This document shows, piece after piece, positions 43,528 through 55,900 of a DNA stretch of 64,000 nt; within the stretch, counting starts at the first letter, position 1; the number at the start of each line of letters is the position of its first letter. The DNA lies in NCBI GenBank assembly GCA_000442125.1, contig KE546977.1, positions 992,001 to 1,056,000 of the forward strand, in the 5' to 3' direction. The notes under the pieces are model-generated. The model saw nothing but the letters and a program-made list of their open reading frames with translations, had not been told where the DNA came from and did not search any database. Source of the DNA: Opeltia flavorubescens. Lineage: Eukaryota > Ascomycota > Lecanoromycetes > Teloschistales > Teloschistaceae. The position numbers and the translations under genes are program-made.

Positions 43528-44250
43528 CTAGAGTATCACTGCCATTCCCATCAACCCCATCACCCCTGCTGCCGCAGCCGCCAAAGGCACCTTTGTCGCC
43601 GCTGCTAAACCACTCGAAGTCGGTGCCGGCGCTCCACCAGAACCTGTTCCGGCCGCCCCTGACGCCCCAGCACTACTTGTCATGCTCGTACTCCTAGACA
43701 TCGTTGTATTGACCACTGAGGTACTCCCGTTCTTAAGCACCGTCGCCAACAAGCTCGTCGTAAGCGTACTCCCCATACTCGTAATTGTGCTATCGACCGT
43801 CACATTTCCCGTGGTAGTTGGCCTTACGGTCGCGACACTAGCTTCGCTCCTGATTACACTCAGCGAGTGCTCAATGGCGCTGAATCGGCTCTGATATTGC
43901 AAGGGGAGGCCTGTAATAAAGGGGGGAGGGGTCGTAGCTGTCAGGGCGGAGGCCACTATGGAGTTTATATTGCCTGTGATGGAGACGGCCGAGGCGGCCG
44001 ATTCAATTGCGATGGCAAGGCTGGGGAGGATGGAGGACGGGAAGTATTGGGCAGCCAAGCCAGCCACGGCGGCGGAGAAGGCGGGGGCGGAAGTCCTGTG
44101 GATGCAAGATGTTTTTAGTATTCAACGAAAGTGATAGGGTGGCAGATATACTTACAACGTCGAGCCATTTAGTGGTGCATTTTGGCGGGGAAAGAGATCT
44201 GGAGCTGCGTAGGTAAGGAGGGCGAAAGGGAGGAGATGAAGGAGATACAT
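43528..44250 (-). CDS. Ser/Thr-rich GPI-anchored-type cell surface protein
   Basis: Exons 44156-44250 and 43528-44095 are joined by a 60-nt intron, giving 220 aa. The start MYLLHLLPFALLTYAAPDLF is a signal peptide cleaved near TYAA-PDLF. The mature protein is Ser/Thr/Ala-rich and free of cysteine, with several Asn-glycosylation sites (NVT, NGS, NTT). The end is a small-residue region (AGTGSGGAPAPTSSG) followed by a hydrophobic tail (KVPLAAAAAGVMGLMGMAVIL-type) running to the stop, the pattern of a GPI attachment signal. It is probably a cell-wall or plasma-membrane mannoprotein of unknown role. It is divergent from the TRAPPC11-like gene. I cannot assign it to a named family. Confidence 0.82.
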
Positions 44251-44753
44251 GATTAACTGCCCAGCGCTGATGCTGATGGTAACGACGGTGGATACAATTC
44301 AAGAACGACAGACCAGAGACGCGAAAAACGGAAGCAGTAGAAACGAAAGCTAGCAGGCGCAACGAGGGATTTTGTGAAACGGAAGCTTCGTTCTCGTAGC
44401 GCATGACAGGGGTCAAGGTTCGGGATTGGTCGATATCGAATTCCCTTTTCTACCCAATGATCTTCCCTGCCTTGTCGACCAAAATATCTATTTCTTGCAT
44501 GCCGAGATTGTCAGATCCAAAGTGGTGAACCAATCTACGAAAACAAGCACTGTAAGCAAGTCATGTCAAACATGTGATAATTAAGCTTAGATAGACGCAC
44601 GGATAGCTGCATGTACACTCATAACGCCAATATCTGCAAGAAGAGGGCCCATCCCATCGATACCATGGAACATGTTCTGGCATTACCCTTTTTCTGAGTT
44701 TGGAAAGGTCTCGACTCCCGATCAACTGGGTCGTTGATATCTAGGAATTTACC
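44251..44753. other. Divergent region between the GPI-type protein and TRAPPC11-like genes
   Basis: 503 bases. I searched all frames for the missing N-terminal half of the TRAPPC11-like protein and found nothing resembling it. Two divergent promoters must lie here if both genes are expressed. Confidence 0.5.
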
Positions 44754-47172
44754 ATGCCCGCACTTTATGATACTTTCCTCATTCAGGAGCCGCTACGTCA
44801 GGACCCCTTTGCTGTCACTCACAATCCTTCCGACAGAGCTACCCTAATTGAAGTCTACTCCAAATCTATTGAGTACTTTGACGAAAGAAATCGGAGAAGG
44901 ACGGTCGAAAGGCTTCAGCATGAATTGGGGGTTCTGTACATGCAGGCAGGGGAGTGGAGGAAGGCGTTGAGGATGCTGGAGCCGTTGTGGAGAGCCGTGA
45001 GTTGGCGGAAGGAGGGTTGGTGGGAGTTGTTAGAAGGCCTGGGGGAGATGGTAGAGGAGTGTGCGGTACGGTGTAGCGATAGAGAGACTGTGGTAAGGAG
45101 AGCTTGGGAGGGAATGAATGATTGTATGTGAACAAATTCTCGTTATTCTCAGTGTTCTTGTCGCTTCGATCAACGTTCATGCAATTTCCTTTCTGTTTAA
45201 ACGAATCTCAGATGTTATCAGTGGTTGGATACTAATAGAATCAATGGGCGAGTAGGCTTCGGAAAGAGTTTGATAGAAGGCTATGACTTTTCAAAGTGCC
45301 TCGATCGCATGGGCGATCTTGAAACGAAACCTAATGTCGTGGTCCGAGCCGATGAGGTAGTCTCATGCTGTACGTACGTGATTATCTACATCTTCCCTTC
45401 CAGTTCCGTGTCTCGCTCATCTAAGTCCAGTATCCTTTACTTTTAGCTTTCGAGCAACGCAAGGGAATGTCGGGGAACTGCTGCCGGCGCAAATAGCTAT
45501 CACTTCCCGCGCACGAAGGTCTACGATTCCGATAGTCTTGTCTCACATCTTGATATCTTTCGACGGGGGTATAAGAAGTATCAGAATCCACCATGAAGAT
45601 GATATGGAACCTACCAGGTTGACTTCGGATGATTCCCGCCTCTATGAGGTCTCTCTTTATTCCAATCCCAAGGATTTGGACTCGGCCAGCCTGGAATCGA
45701 TAAATCTAGAATACCTGTTCGGGACATCTGAATTGACGTTTGGTCCTGGTGACACTAAGGTTCTTTTGTTCAATCTGGTACCCAGAGATGCAAACACCGT
45801 CCGAGTGGCCAGTATCACTTCAGTCGTTAGGACAGAATCCTTTGATTTCGAATACATCATCTCTGGAGCTCAATGTTTAAGTCAGGAAGATCGTTGGTTT
45901 CAGACTACAGGGGGAATCCGCCGGAGACAAGCGGGCGGCGATGATGTTGAAGGTATACGGATCCACCCAAAACCGCCTAAGGTGCAGATCAGTATTCCTC
46001 AGTTACAAAAGGAATATTTGACAGACGAGACTGTTAGACTCGAACTCGAGATCAGAAATGAAGAAGATGACGATGTAGAGGTGACCCTCGAAGCTCGATT
46101 TCTTGGTCAAGCGGATGCTGTACCCAACTGGACGTGGGATACCGATCAAACGGACGAAGCAGCACCCGAGAGATCTCTGGGTGTTTCAGAGGAAGGCATA
46201 CCAAACTACACTTTAGGTCCTATCGAGCGATCCAGAAGCCGAAAACTTAAGGCAACTTTTACAGCCAAAGCTATTGCTACGGAAGCTGTCTTAGAGGTCA
46301 AAGCAATCTACCATGTTCTTACCGAACCAGAAACTCCGATCTCAAAAGTTCTCGTTCATGAGATCTTATTCGACCGACCTTTCGAGGCGAACTATGATTT
46401 TCGACCCTGCGTTGATCATGCGCCTCTACCAAATTACTTCAAGATTACGGAATCCCACAATCCAAATAAATCTGCTCATGGATTAAGGCAACTATGGAAC
46501 ACAACAGCTAGGTTAGCTTCCTTCGCACCGGAGTCGCTTGTCATCCAAGATATGACACTGGAAATTAAAAATGTACGTGACGGGGCTATCTGTAGGATTG
46601 AACCTGGCACACCATCAGATCAACAACTACAGGCTACTCTTCTCCCTAACGACTTTCACGAGCGTTCATTCAATACTAGCGCACAAAAGCTCGATCTCGA
46701 CGACCGCCAATCTACCGTGATTGAATTTCAACTTAAGGTGCATTGGCATCGAGATCGAACTGATGCATCGCCCACAACCACTATCCTTGCCGTTCCGGAC
46801 CTAGTCATCCCTTTTGGTGAACCTCGAGTCCTGGCTACCACAGCAGACTTAGCACAACAAGAGGCAACGGATTTCATTCCACTGGACTACACAATCGAGA
46901 ACCCGTCAACCCATGTTCTCAACTTCGACGTATCAATGGAGACAAGTGATGATTTCGCATTCAGTGGGCCGAAAATGACATCAGTGCAGCTTGTGCCCGT
47001 GAGCCGGTGTGTTGTGAGGTACAGAATCGTGCCTCTGGTTAGAGGTAGTTGGATCACGCCGAATCTGAGAGTATTGGATACGCATTTTAATCAGCTTCTA
47101 AAGGTTCACGGAACGGGAGGGATGAGGAGCGATAAAAGGGGTGCTTCGATTTGGATTGACGCTGAAGATTAA
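44754..47172 (+). CDS. TRAPPC11-like protein lacking the N-terminal half
   Basis: TRAPPC11 (foie gras/gryzun) is a subunit of TRAPP complexes in ER-Golgi traffic. Exons 44754-45123, 45256-45369 and 45431-47172 sum to 2226 nt, 741 aa. The first intron has GTATGT and TACTAAT signals. The frame opens with MPALYDTFLIQEPLRQDPFA, which in full-length fungal relatives, as I remember them, is mid-protein foie-gras text. It continues with RRTVERLQHELGVLYMQAGE and WRKEGWWELL, then YDFSKCLDRM, GNVGELLPAQIAITSRA and the beta-rich gryzun region to the end. Family members are usually above 1100 aa, so roughly 400-500 N-terminal residues are absent here. The retained part has no breaks. Either the gene is truly truncated or split, or upstream exons were lost in a rearrangement or assembly join. 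Confidence 0.8.
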
Positions 47173-47650
47173 GTCTTATGTTGGAAGTCTTTGGTTTCGG
47201 AAGGCCTCATTGTGGAAGTTGCAGAGATAAATCGTGGACATCTTTCGCAGACTCTTTTTTCCTTTCCAAATAGAAGTAGTTTTTCTGCAAAAAGATGAAA
47301 GGAAGGGACTAGGGTCCTCACACCTGTTGAGTCGTGCTACGATTACGAAAGGATCTGTAGTGTGTATCTTTGACCCTCAAACAAGTCAATCATGCATTTT
47401 GAAGATGAAGGATAGGAAAACTATGCTGTATGAGTAAAACGCATGATGAATTAGAATGAGTCTAGATTCGGTGATCTGCGGCCAAACGTCACCTCTTTAC
47501 CAAAGCTTCGTGCTAACGACTTCAATTGCATACATCTTATGCAACCACACCCTTCAGCCACGGTAGAATATCTATACATTTAACATTGCAGCTCCTTTTA
47601 TCATGCCTTGCAGCCAGTGACCTAGTTGTTTGCCAGCGGCAAAAGAAGCA
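47173..47650. other. Intergenic between the TRAPPC11-like and UBTD-like genes
   Basis: 478 bases, 3' untranslated region plus the 5' leader of the next gene. Nothing else is seen. Confidence 0.45.
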
Positions 47651-48725
47651 ATGGTAATCAGCCACTTTCCCCTCCTCTTGATTTATTAAATTACATCAAC
47701 ATTAATCCGATATATATATGATTCTACACCCTCTGTATCGATCTACTGATCCTTCTTCTAGGGTTGTTGTCACTCCACCGCACGCCCCGACTCCACCTCT
47801 CCCTACCTCCCCGCCCACAACCCCGCCGCCACCGCCTCCGCCTCTTCCTCCCGGGCCGCAATAACACATTCTCTCCCTCTATCCAACCCCTCCCCACCTA
47901 CATCATCACATGCTCCAACTCTGACTCAACAACCCACCCGTTCCCGCCGCACTCTCGCCCCCAACGAACACTTCAACGCGCCTCTTCGCCCTCACGTCCC
48001 TAAAAAGACTACTTCCTCTTCAAAACCGTCTAGCAAGAAACCCAACAACAACAATCGCATATGGAAACGCTCTGAGTTGGAGAAAGAACGACAGGAGTTT
48101 TTCGAAACGAGAGTCACGGGTAGGGAAGAGGTGTGGGGCAGTCTACGGCTAGCGATTGAATTGTTGCGAGAGGGTGACGTAGGGGATGCACAGGGGGTAT
48201 TAGATGCAAGCGGCGTGACGGTGCCGACGGGGGATTTGGTGGATGGGTGTTACGATGAGCAAGGGGCGCTATATCAGTTGCCTGCGTGGGTGGTGGCGGA
48301 ACCGTTGAGGATTGTTGAAGATGACGGGAAGGAGATTGAGGCGGAAGAAGACATTGACCATGGATATAAAGGAGAGGAAGAGGAAGAACCGGACGGGGAT
48401 AAAGGTAAAGAGGTAGTGGGTGTGGGGGATGGTATCAAAGTGAAATGTAGGTTGAGCGACAGAGGCGGACCGGATGTGGTGGTTTTGGTGGGAAGGAAAG
48501 AGAGGGTAGGGGAGTTGGTTAAGAAGGTGCAGAGGGAAGCGGGAGTAAGGTTACTGTGGCTCTCGTATCTGGACGAGAATACTGACGAGATTTTTGCAGG
48601 TACGGGGCAAAGGCAGGATAAGAATCGCCTATTTGGGAAAGATACTAAAGGAAGGCGAAACTCTAGAGGCGCAGGGTTGGAGGGAGGGACATGTGATTAA
48701 CGCTTTGGTATTTTCATCATTTTGA
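47651..48725 (+). CDS. UBTD-like ubiquitin-domain protein with MGCC lipidation start
   Basis: The coding exons are 47651-47653 (just ATG), 47762-48544 and 48600-48725, total 303 aa. The ATG is followed directly by a GTAATC donor, and the next exon starts GGTTGTTGT, so the protein begins MGCC. Gly2 is a myristoylation candidate and Cys3/Cys4 palmitoylation candidates, as in vertebrate UBTD1/2, which start similarly. A disordered Ser/Pro region precedes the conserved helical domain (about residues 95-170: IWKRSELEKERQEFFETRVT, EEVWGSLRLAIELLREGD, DGCYDEQGALYQLPAWVV). An acidic insert follows, then a C-terminal ubiquitin fold completed by the last exon (RIRIAYLGKILKEGETLEAQ, WREGHVINALVF). Vertebrate UBTD proteins bind E2 enzymes; the fungal role is inferred only. 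Confidence 0.88.
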
Positions 48726-49984
48726 AGACGAGGATTGGAGGTAATTGTGTTTATACGTGGCGGCGCCGTCCGGAAAAGGATTTGGCTGGAGGTGGCTTCT
48801 TTGAAAATTTATATCACGGGCGGCCGATAATACTAGGGGTTTAGATTTTGGGCGTCATCTGCCACACTGTGATTAGGGAACAGCGACTCATCTGGATCGA
48901 GCTCGATAATAATATGATACTACGACACGAGAACACTAAGCTTGTCGATATGAAATATATAGACTGCGGTCTTGCCCGCAGTGGCGGGAATCGATTATTG
49001 GATCAGGGAAATGTGTACTACACAAATAAAAAAAGATTAAGAGATAAAATTAAACTCTAATGACAGCCTCCAAAAAAATGATGTCCTCGGCCCACAATTT
49101 TATGGCCCAAGTCATTATTCGTTGGATATAGCATCCCTTTCTCAGCAAGACATACCCATCCCAGGGAGAACAAGAACTGATGCTACGGTCTTGGAAGCGG
49201 TTCTGCGGGTTGGGGTGAGGTTGATGCCGTTTTTGACGCCAGCGGTGAGACCTCAGAGGAACCTGTCGTGGTACCACGTGGAAATGGTGGAAGGATCGAG
49301 GTGGAGGAAGAGGGAGTCAAGGAAGTGGAAGAGCATGTCGGACAATCAGCCTTCCACACTTGGCGAAATCACGAGCTTAGAGACATGAGATGAAGCACGG
49401 CAAAAGGGTGATACAGCTTTTCTAGTGACAAATGGTGGTACTTAGAGGTAGATATTGACAATGGAAGGAGCTCAGGATCTTTATCGACTTACACAACGTT
49501 GATCAAAGACATGTAAAGTACAAGTACAAATAGGTGTAAGGCTTAGTAAAGTGGTACTAGCCAATGAGTGTGGCACAGACCAGGCAGATTCGTCAGCTCG
49601 GTTGCGACTTCTATTTCCAGTGGACTTTGGTCAAGCTGAAACGGGTCAAGTAGCATGGGAGCATGGCTTCACGCCTGGACCAAGGTTCATTCTAACGCTC
49701 GACTTTTGTCCATAATCAATACAACTGCCGGCAACCTAAAGAACGTTATCAATTATTCCATGACAGTCGCATTAATTTACAGATTGTACTAAAACTTATC
49801 TCTATTCTTCGAGTATCTATCCCACCGTTCTCAGCACCAATCCGCCCCCAACAGCTCGGCCTTTTGACCCCCAAGCACCGACCATTCTTCGAGGCACACA
49901 CCAACCATGTCGTTGTAGCAGATGGACGCTCTATATCTTATCGCGGGTATGGAGGAGGTCTTTGGGGCCAGGAAACGTTGAGAT
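48726..49984. other. Intergenic upstream of CCH1
   Basis: 1.26 kb with no supported gene. Two overlapping opposite-strand open frames near 49050-49390 have no recognisable product. The final part is the CCH1 5' region. Confidence 0.5.
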
Positions 49985-52900
49985 TTGCCAGTCATGGCAT
50001 CCAACAACTCCTCCCGACGCAACTCGCTACGGCAATCAATACCCTTGCAAGATCTCTCACGGCCCCCCGATATAGCCATCAGCGATGGCGACGACCATGG
50101 TCTCAGGAGGAGCGTTAGTGGCAGAGCGCGGGCGCTTCTGGGCAACAGACGATCGTTCAATGGGAGAGTCAACACCTACGAGAGGATTGCCGAAGGCTCT
50201 CCAACCAGGCATGAAAGGAGTCATTCAGCTCTACCGCACGTCACGACACCGAGAAACGCCCATCAGTCGCCGTATGTGTATGAGGACGGGGAGCTTTCGC
50301 CGGCTATGGATGTGGTCGACTTTCAAGGCGCAATGAGCTCCGTTGGGCTAAGCTTCGAGCCAGCAGGTCCGTCAAGGTCACCTACAACTTATTCGCCAGT
50401 GAACAGAGGGAGTACGCTGGGTGTCATCACAGAGTCAGAAGGGGCGACCACATTTCCGACCCCTATAAGACCTATCATGTCCGAGAGCGAAGATAACTAT
50501 ATATCTCCTACGGATAATGATCGCACGCCTTTGACAAAGTCTTCCTTCCTGCAACCCATCAGCGGCGCATCTGCGTCTACTCCGTCCGGTCAGCGACACA
50601 ACAGACAAGGTTCCATGCTTGGTGATAATCTTGCGAACGCTGAGGCTGGTCTGCGACCAACGTCAACATACAGCTCAAGATCCCTTAGCCGGTCTCTGTC
50701 GACTTCCGGTGCGTCTTCCCCACTTACGAGGGCTGGAACAATGATGAGAAAGATGTCTCAGCGCGTCGTTAACCTGAGTAACGAGCCGGACCCTGAGCCG
50801 AGCCTTCGGCGACAGCCCGAAAACCGGCAGGATGTACTGGAAGGACCACCTTCTTTTCCGGCAATGGAAGCTTATGCACATGATGAACCACAAAGAGCTT
50901 CCCCGGAAATTGAAAAGGGCCGAGCATATTCCGCTGCAACCCAAGCGAAAGACGAATATCAGCAAGACTCAAATCCACTAAGAGGCAATAGCCTTGGAAT
51001 TTTCTCCCCAGACAATTGGATTCGTTTGTGGCTGTGCGAAGTGCTCGTGCATCCCTGGACTGAGCCCGTAATCTTGGTACTCATCGTTATCCAAACCATT
51101 CTCTTAGCAATCGATTCCAGTTCGAATCTTCCCTTAGATCATCACATCAAACCCTGGCAGTCCTCTTGGCTGCATTTTTGTCTCCTTGTCCTATTCATAT
51201 TATATACGCTCGAGATTTGCGCGAGATGTATTGTCTCCGGTTTCATTAAGAATCCAGAGGAATACAGTACAGTCAATTGGAACGTTGGGTTTCAGAAAGT
51301 CATTCTGGATCAAGCGCGGAACCTCTTTACTCCACAAAAACGCCAGGCTACAATCAACACTGGGAAGACCACCAACGCTCAAGATTCTATTATTCGCTCT
51401 TTCACGGGTATTCAGACGCAGCCTGATCAACCAGGACATTCACGGCAGCAGCAAAGAATCCGACTAGCCCGCCGGGCTTTTCTTCGCCACTCTTTCAACC
51501 GACTTGATTTTCTTGCTGTAGTATCTTATTGGATCTCCTTCATCCTTGAGATCCTACAAGTCGAGCAGAACCGACATTACTACGTTTTCCGTATGTTGAG
51601 CTGTCTACGTATACTGCGGCTTCTTGGTCTCACCAGTGGAACATCAGTATGTCAAGTCCCACCCCCTCCATGGAAGGTTTCTTACGCGCATTTAGGTCAT
51701 TCTGCGGAGTCTGAAGAAAGCGGCCCCTTTGCTCGTCAATGTTGCGTTTCTCATAGGTTTCTTCTGGCTTTTGTTTGCTATTGTTGGAGTTCAATGTTTC
51801 AAAGGATCTTTCCGACGTACCTGTGTCTGGTATGATCCGCTGGATAACCCCTTTGAAAATAAGACGGCACGCGGCTACAAGCTTGATTCTGCGTCTGGCA
51901 ACGTACAGTTCTGTGGGGGTCATCGAGATGCTGCAGGTGTTCCACAGCCCTGGGTACATTCAGATCTGTCGACAAACAAAAACAAGATCCGCAAAGGCTA
52001 CCTCTGCCCAACCAATTCGCTCTGTGTTGAGAACCAGAACCCTTACAATGGGACGGTCAGCTTCGATAATGTCGTTCAATCATTGCAGATGGTCTTCGTC
52101 ATCATGAGCTCCAACACGTTTTCGGATATCCTCTATTACACGACTGATAGCGATTGGCTTGCTTCGGCGCTCTTCTTCGCCTTTGGTATCGTGATCATGA
52201 GTTTCTGGCTGATGAACTTACTGGTCGCTGTAATTACCTCTTCCTTCCAAGTCATTCGCGAAGAGAGCAAAGCGAGCGCATTCACAGCCGAAGAACAGAT
52301 CTATCCTCTTGCGGATGAAGAGAAACCTCTGAAAACCAGTCCGCTGCGACATTGGTATGATAAAACTTACTGGATCTGGATTGTCATCATTGTGTTTGAT
52401 TTAGTGACGCAGTCGCTTCGGAGTGCAGACATGGGTCACCGCCGCGCAAAGTTTGTGGGTATGTAGTTGCTTCTCCTTGTCGATCCCAGTCGCGTATGTT
52501 AATTCCTTGAAGACACCACAGAAACAGTCGTGACAATGGTACTCGTCTTCGAGATTCTAGCTCGATTCGCTGTGGACTGGCGCAACTTTCATCGAAGCAA
52601 GCGCAATTGGGTCGACTTGGGTATAGCAGTGATTACAGCGATCATACAGATTCCCCCAATTCGAAACTCTGGTCAAGCGTACGCCTGGTTGACTTTCTTT
52701 CAAATCCTTCGATTCTATAGGGTTGTGCTCGCGGTTTCCATTACTCGAGACCTCATCGTAAGTCGTTGTTTCACCATCTGAAGCTGGCTTCAACCTGACA
52801 GGACCAATAGCAAGTGGTGCTAGGCAATGTATCCGGTCTTCTGAATCTCATCGTCTTCGTGTTCCTCATTACATTCCTCACAGCAATCTTTGCTGTTCAG

Positions 52901-55900
52901 ATCTTCCGAGGGGAGTTACCGGACAACGACCCTACCACTGGAGAACCCATTCATATTACATTTACCAACATCTACAATTCTTTCATTGGGATGTATCAGG
53001 TCCTGTCCAGCGAGAACTGGACAAGTCTAATGTACAACGTCACCAATTACGAGCATCAGTGGAAAGCGGCCTGGATCGGTGCCACCTTTTTCATTCTGTG
53101 GTTCATTCTGGCAAACTTTATAGTGCTGAACATGTTCATTGCTGTCATCCAGGAGAGCTTCGACGTCAGCGAGGATGAAAAGCGACTGCACCAGGTCCGT
53201 GCCTTCCTGCAACAAAGCGAAGTTGGCGGTTCATCCCATGGGAACCTGTCACTATCTACCATTTTCAAGCTCGGCCGGGGCTCCAACAGGCATAAGGACC
53301 CCCTAGACTATGGCCCAGCGACAACGGAAATGTTGGTAAAGGAGACCGTCTTGCGAGATTTTCTAGATGAAATGGCGCCCATGGATGAGGATCTGGATGG
53401 GGAGCCTGTTGCGATGAACAGAAGTTCCACGATACCAGTTCAACCGGGTCTCCTCTCAGCTATATGGGGCAAATTCCTTGACCTCATCGGCAACAAAGAG
53501 CCCAATCCTTTCTATTCGCGAATAAAATTTTCGCGGGCGTATGGGGATTTAGATCCACGGACCATGGCTAAAGAAGTTGTCTCGGCTACCGAGCATCGGA
53601 AGCATGCTCAAAGACAGTATCTGCAGAAACATCCATCGTATAACACGACGCTTTTCTTGTTCAAGCCAACAAGCCCTATTCGTCGATTCTGCCAACGTAT
53701 CGTGGGCCCTGGTCGCGGTACCCATCGTTATGACGGCGTTGATCCCATCAAACCAGTCTGGTATGGATTCTCAGCTTTCATCTACGCTACCATTGTGGTC
53801 ATGGTCATTCTGGCTTGTGTTTCAACGCCATTGTACCAGCGTGATTACTTCATAAATCATGGTGGTTACACCGTTCGCAACTGGTTTGTCTGGACTGACA
53901 TGAGCTTTGCCATCGTTTTCAGTTTGGAAGCTCTTATCAAAGTGATAGCAGATGGCTTCTTCTGGACACCGAATGCCTACTTCAGAGGATCCTGGGGGTT
54001 CATCGATGGTCTCGTACTCGTGACGTTGTGGATCAATGTTGTGACTTCACTATACAAAGACGGTGCCGTATCTCGAGCTGTCGGGGCTTTCAAGGCTCTT
54101 CGAGCGCTGAGACTACTCAATGTCAGCGACAGCGCCAGAGATACTTTCCATTCTGTCATCGTCCTCGGGGGATGGAAAGTCTTATCAGCAGCTTTCGTCT
54201 CCCTCAGTCTCTTGGTTCCTTTTGCCCTCTACGGTCTTAACCTCTTTAACGGCCAATTCGAAACGTGTAATGACGGTAGCGTCAATACACTCGGTCAATG
54301 CGTCGGTGAATATAACAGCACACCGTTTTTCTGGAACGTCACAGCTCCTCGGGCAGTTGCGAATCCCTATTACAAGTTCGATGATTTCGGGAGCTCTTTG
54401 TCGATACTATTCCAGATCGTATCCCAAGAAGGCTGGACAGACGTCATGTGGGCCGCCATGATGACCAGTGGTAAAGGCAATCAGCCCCAGCCTTTGAAGT
54501 CTCAAGGCAACGCGGTGTTTTTTATTGTCTTCAATTTGCTCGGAGCAGTCTTCGTCTTAACCCTGTTCGTGTCCGTTTTCATGAGAAATTATACAGAGCA
54601 GACAGGAGTAGCCTTCTTTACTGCTGAGCAGCGATCATGGCTGGAATTACGAAAGCTACTACGTCAAATTGCACCCTCTAAACGCCCTTCGACAAAGTCC
54701 GCGACGAAGTGGAGAGGGCGAGCGTACAGAATCGCGGTGAAGAAGAAGGGAAGGTGGTCGAGGTTTATCACAGCTGTCCTCACCCTGCATCTAATCCTGC
54801 TGGTCTTGGAATTCTCACCCGAGGTTCCATGGTGGGAAAGGACCAGAGACTGGCTCTTCCTTGCTTTTACCGTTGCTTATATCGCGAATATCGTCATCCG
54901 CATTGTTGGTCTCACTTGGAAAAGGTTTCGCAAAAGCTCGTGGGATCTCTACTCAATCGCGTCTGTCACTGGCACAGTCATCACAACCCTTCTTCAGCTA
55001 TCGAAATGGAGTAACCAGCTTTATAATCAGCTACATCATCTGTTCCTTGTCTCGATTGCTTTACTACTCATTCCCCGCAACAATCAGCTGGACCAACTTT
55101 TCAAGACTGCTGCCGCTTCTCTAACGGCCATTGGCAATCTGCTAGCGACTTGGTTCGTGCTTTTCCTCGTATACGCCATCGCTTTGACCCAGACTTTCGG
55201 TCTTACGAAGTTCGGGTCAAACGAATCCGGCAATCTAAATTTCCGCAATGTCCCAAAAGCGTTGATCCTTCTATTTCGCATGAGCTGTGGGGAGTCCTGG
55301 AATGCCATCATGGAAGACTATGCCTCGATCAGGTACCCTAATTGCAATCGCAACCACGACTTCTACCGAAGCGATTGCGGGAGCGCAGCCTGGGCACGGC
55401 CACTCTTCATCTCGTGGAACATTCTCAGTATGTACATATTCATCAGTATGTTCGTCTCCTTGATATTCGAGAGCTTCTCGTACGTGTATCAAAGGAGTAG
55501 TGGCCTATCCGTTGTCAGCAGGGAAGAGATCCGGCGTTTCAAGGAGGCGTGGGCTACGTATGACCCTGAGGGAACGGGCTTCATCTCCACGGAGAAGTTC
55601 CCCAGATTACTTGGAGTAAGTGAGATCCGCCACAGATCATGTCACACAGATACTGACAATTATGCAGGAGCTCTCTGGTAAATTCGAGATGAGAATCTAT
55701 GACGGCGATCATTCTGTAGGCAGCATCTTGGCGGATTGCAAAGTCGATACCAGGGGTATGGATCATCCTCCACCTGGCGTTGTTGAAGGTATCGACCTGG
55801 ACGCACTTAACAGACGACTCGCCACAATTGACGTGCCTGAAATCCGACGGCGAAGGAGACAAATGGAATTGTTCTTCCAAGACATCATGGTGTCCGCGGA

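Noticed and set aside
49050-49388. Opposite-strand open frames of 75 and 88 codons
   Set aside because: Mutually overlapping, no known product, in the spacer before CCH1.
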